Positions 60,426 to 64,000 of a stretch of DNA of 64,000 nt are shown here, piece by piece (position 1 is the stretch's first letter; each line of letters opens with the position of its first letter). The DNA is taken from positions 3,257,175 through 3,321,174 of the forward strand of contig JAJHZJ010000699.1 in assembly GCA_023548195.1 (NCBI GenBank), given 5' to 3'. Under the pieces are notes generated by a model. It had not been told where the DNA came from and searched no databases. It worked only from the letters and a program-made list of their open reading frames with translations. This DNA is from Bettongia penicillata ogilbyi (taxonomy: Eukaryota > Chordata > Mammalia > Diprotodontia > Potoroidae). A program made the translations under genes and the position numbers.

Positions 60426-60765
60426 CATTTAGCTTATGGTAGCCTTCCTTGAGGTATTGTTTGACTATTTTGTGTTGATAGAAGACTTAAGCTAAGTATT
60501 TTAAGCCACTTTAAAAAGAGCTTTAGATGCAATGTCATATCTGTTTATGACCACTGGATGCACTGACTGCAAGAACTGAACATGGAAGTAATGACTTATG
60601 ACTGGGCCCTTATAATTCATGATCTTGCTGTAGAATCACCATCTTAAAAAAGAAAAAAAAGATAATTTGAATGATTGAAGATCATAGTTGAATGACAATA
60701 CAATGTGTGTTGGCAGTGTTTTTAATTGAATAAAACTGGAATAAATTTGTTTCTTCATTTGACAT
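60426..60765 (+). other. YTHDC2: YTHDC2 3' UTR
   Basis: About 340 bases between the stop codon and the cleavage region implied by two poly(A) signals. AT-rich with no repeat inserted. The exact cleavage site is inferred; a longer UTR using a downstream signal cannot be excluded. Confidence 0.7.
60729..60745 (+). terminator. Twin poly(A) signals of YTHDC2
   Basis: Two AATAAA hexamers, at 60729-60734 and 60740-60745, followed by a T/GT-rich stretch. About 310 bases after the stop codon, as expected for a polyadenylation site. Confidence 0.75.
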
Positions 60766-60769
60766 TGAA

Positions 60770-63185
60770 TGGCACTTCTTTTATACATTTTCAAATTTTA
60801 AAAAATTGTAATTATTTAAAGCATTGTCTTGACTGTTATTGGTAACTTGTAAATGTAACAAATTATTTTCTTTCTCAAAAGCCCTCCATTGGTTCCATAA
60901 ATCTGTGTAAAGCTTTCAGGATTTAGATCGTTCTATTGAGAACATAAATTTTCAAAATGTCACGGTTACAGAGCTTATATTGGGAAGAGCCAGTTATTTG
61001 ACTATAGTTAGTTTAAGACACATTGCAGAGGAGGAATGTCCTCTTTAATGATTACATGACTTACCAGTTAAGTTCAAAGTTGAGTAAAGGGTTTTTTTCT
61101 TGATTATAGACTGTATTCAGTTTGATGGCTAGTCCCTTTTAACTTAGTGTTGTTTTCATTTATTTAGTGGTTGTCATCACAATGGACATAGTGATTATGA
61201 CATCTTTGTTTTGTCTAGTGATTTGTCTATGTGATTAAGCTTAACAAATAGCCATTCTTTTTAAGGCCAAAGCAAAGGGCATAGCAAATTAACTCATTTA
61301 ATAGCTTACAAAAACCAAGAAAATATAAAGATGAAAATATCCCAGACAGTACATCAAGTGAATGCATTCTTCCATTGAGATCTGAGTTTAACCAAGAGAT
61401 TGAATCTCGTGTCTCACCCAAAAGTAAATTCCCTGGAAATGTGTCGTAAGCTCAGGGTAGGGACGTGTTTAGGGCCCAGATTCCTCTACAGATCAGCTTC
61501 ATCCTAGAGTACCTAATAGTCAGCAGTATTAAAGAAAGAGAGATACTGTGTCTTTCATGTTTTAAAATTCCTTTTTCCATTCTTTTTTCATTTTTCCCCT
61601 TAGTAAATCATGGGGAAATAGTTTATCTTCAATATTTTAAATCATCACCCCATTTTTGACACTTTGAAATTTGACTTTGTTAGTGTTAACACAGAATTAC
61701 TCTGCCATTACTCTCTAAGTATTCTTGACATTTGTTATTTCTTGTTTTTGATTGAAGCACTTACATTTTTTCTCCCTGGCACCACTGTTATATTTGCCAT
61801 TACAGATTGCATATTTAAAACTGTTTCCTTAGAGACTTTATGGAGGTCCTGGTGGATGATTAAGAAGTTCAGAGAAAATAGCAGAGATTACATAGTTAAT
61901 GTACATGAAGTAGGTTTGAGTAACAACTTCTAGAGAAGGCATTCCTCTTATTCATTTAAGAAAATATTAGATTCTTTTTTTAAAAAAGCTCCTAACTTCT
62001 AAAAAGTGAAAAATAATGGGTCAACAAAAGACCTTGAGAATTTTTTCATTTATTTCTGGAAGAACATTGTGTTAATGTGTGAACATTTGCATATGTAAAC
62101 CATTTGAGTTCAGTATTTGATATTTCCATTTATACCTACAAGTTTTACTTTTTAACATGTACATCCAGACATTCCATTTGAATTATATTCCACAGTACTC
62201 ACAGTTTTATTTCCTTGTGATAGCACCTTGTAACAGTTTAGTGACAATGGAGATATCTTATTTAGATTCCTGTGTCGCATTTTACAGTGTTTCCAGTTTG
62301 GAAGAAAGGTTTGTTTTTCCCTTCTTGAATAAAAGTCTTTTTAATTTTGTTCTTTACTTCAAATTTTAGTCTTATAGAAGTTATGAGTTATTGGTATAGT
62401 TATTGAATGAAAGTCATAGTGCTGGGAGAAATAAATTTCAAACGTATTCTAAAGTAGCAGCATCCTAATAATAATTTTCCTTTATATGAAATGCCTCAAA
62501 ATATGTATTAAGATACTTTGAGAATTATATTCCTCAAATGTCAAGTTTTCAACACCTGAAGTAAGTTAGATAAGATATGTAGATTAAACTTTGAAAGAAG
62601 TTCTTTGTGAAAACATAATATTAAAAGGAAAAGAATGGTAAAATGGTGAAATTAAGTACAATGAAGAAATTAAGTTTAAACTGATGTATAGGATCAGTAT
62701 TAGGAAATTGCTTCTGTATTATATAGGGCACCTCAGGCTTTAATAACTGTTAAAACTTTCAACTGTTTATATCAAATTTTTCTCTGAGCATACAGTAGAA
62801 AATAATGAAGAGCATTTTTAGCTTCCTATCTTAACAGGTTTCTCAGTGGCATATAATTTTATTCCTATCCACATAAACAGTCTACCTTATTCTGGTAGTT
62901 GGTATATCAGTTCTTTTAAGCTGCGAGGTTATTATTTAATGATTTTCTACTCATTCACACTTGGTGGTATTCTAGGGACTATAAAGAACTGGTGAATTCC
63001 AAAAAGGTCCAACTTGGTTATTCCTAACTGGTATCATAGTGATTGACAGTAATTAAACAGAAAACATGTTCTCTTAAAGCCCATCTGTGTATTCATATTT
63101 TTCCCTCTGAGCAAAAGAGCATGGTACACGTAGCCCTTATTCCCATATTAGAAAGAATTTGGTTTTCTGGGAGGAGTTAGAAACA
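60770..63185. other. Downstream of YTHDC2, no gene recognised
   Basis: AT-rich sequence with only short chance open frames; no repeat I can name. Confidence 0.45.
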
Positions 63186-63189
63186 GTAT

Positions 63190-63595
63190 ATCAATCAAAC
63201 ATTTATTAAGTGCCTACTATCCTCCAGACAGTGTGCTTTACATGCTGGGGGTACAAAAAGAGGCAAAAAAAACCGAAAACAAAACAAAAACAATTCTTTG
63301 CCCTCAAGAAACTCACAATCTAATGAGAACAGTTGATTGCTATTTGTTAAATAAAAGTTGGGGTACTTTCCTTGTGAAAGGAGTTGCTCTAGGTGCTATA
63401 TAGAATGACATGCAATTCAGTCCTCAGGAAACATATAATTTAGTAAGGGAAATAAGACAACAAACATAACCACAATACAAGGCATTGGGTGATATGGAAT
63501 GATACAAAATTTAAAGGAGGGAAGATTAATTCTGGTTGGGTAATTAGACAAAAACTTTTTCAAGCATTTGAGGTATTTGAACTGGCCCTTGAAGT
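63190..63595 (-). mobile_element. L2-type 3' end, reverse
   Basis: CAAACATTTATTAAGTGCCT, GACAGTGTGCTTTACATGCT, CAAGAAACTCACAATCTAAT and ACATATAATTTAGTAAGGGA. Confidence 0.6.
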
Positions 63596-64000
63596 ATGGG
63601 TAGAATTTTAATAGAAATGGTATTTGGATAGACCTGCCTGATTATTTTAATTTTTTGTTTCATTTTTTAGCATGTTAATACTCGACATGGTGAATACATT
63701 TTCTTTACTATGTTGAAATCTTAAAACCATCTAAGTGAATTTATTTGGGAAGAAAAACTGTTTAAACTCAAAAGTCTTGTCATATTCTTACATTTTTAGT
63801 TACTTAAAATTATTAAGGCTTTTCCTTCAATATAGCAAGCATTTAATTAAGCACTTAAAATAAAAAGTAACAGTTAAATAGTGATATAGTTTTAAAAGGA
63901 GTTTCCTGTAATACTTTACCTCAACAACTTTGTCAATAGTAAGTAAAATAGTATCTTAATGATGAGGAAACATGTTTCTATGAGTTTAAGGAACTTCCCC
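63596..64000. other. Right end of window, no feature recognised
   Basis: AT-rich; nothing identified except a possible SINE CORE start in the last 45 bases (GATGAGGAAACATG). Confidence 0.4.

Noticed and set aside
1..64000. CRISPR arrays, operons, bacterial promoters or phage-like modules
   Set aside because: The sequence is clearly mammalian nuclear DNA; the repeats are interspersed transposons and microsatellites.
60770..64000. A second protein-coding gene downstream of YTHDC2
   Set aside because: The frames at 61465-61659, 61664-61933 and 62157-62369 are short, AT-rich and without recognisable motifs or splice context.

Overview
The window is nuclear DNA from a mammal, almost certainly a marsupial. 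The evidence is long introns with GT-AG splice sites, a very high load of non-LTR retrotransposons, and a repeat set typical of metatherians: MAR1/WSINE1-like SINEs, RTE, L2, old CR1/L3, and ORF1-only 'half-L1' (HAL1) elements. I cannot fix the species.

One host gene is present: the 3' part of YTHDC2, the DExH-box 3'-to-5' RNA helicase and m6A reader, on the + strand. Seventeen coding exons between 6479 and 60425 join in phase with no stop into 867 codons. They cover the second RecA lobe with helicase motifs V and VI, the HA2/winged-helix and OB-fold regions, a Ser/Pro-rich linker, and a complete YTH domain with both cage tryptophans. The start, R3H domain, first RecA lobe and ankyrin repeats lie upstream of the window. 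After the stop codon there is a short 3' UTR with two AATAAA signals (about 60729-60745), then about 3.2 kb with no recognised gene.

The rest is mostly transposons. 1-6478 is intron with a full-length HAL1 (1175-4048) and two L1 3' ends. The 14.5-kb intron at 11716-26214 splits helicase motif VI. It holds L2, an internally deleted reverse HAL1, a HAL1 inserted inside another HAL1 (17197-22863), and a 2.2-kb ancient CR1/L3 with a hairpin MITE inside it. Later introns carry reverse L2 and L1 pieces, an antisense RTE (about 33090-36030), a twin-primed L1 (37340-38270), a long degraded sense RTE area (about 39110-45060) with a pogo-like MITE and SINEs, and an antisense, nearly intact HAL1 (52181-55147). 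A candidate solo LTR lies in the last intron.

The HAL1 family is the best material for a second look: several copies with clear target-site duplications, a 5' UTR with a YY1-like start and tandem ~72-bp units, an ORF1p with coiled coil, RRM and C-terminal domain, and no ORF2. HAL1 as a class is already known, and I see no clearly undescribed system. The least explained piece is an antisense open region at 46975-47611.
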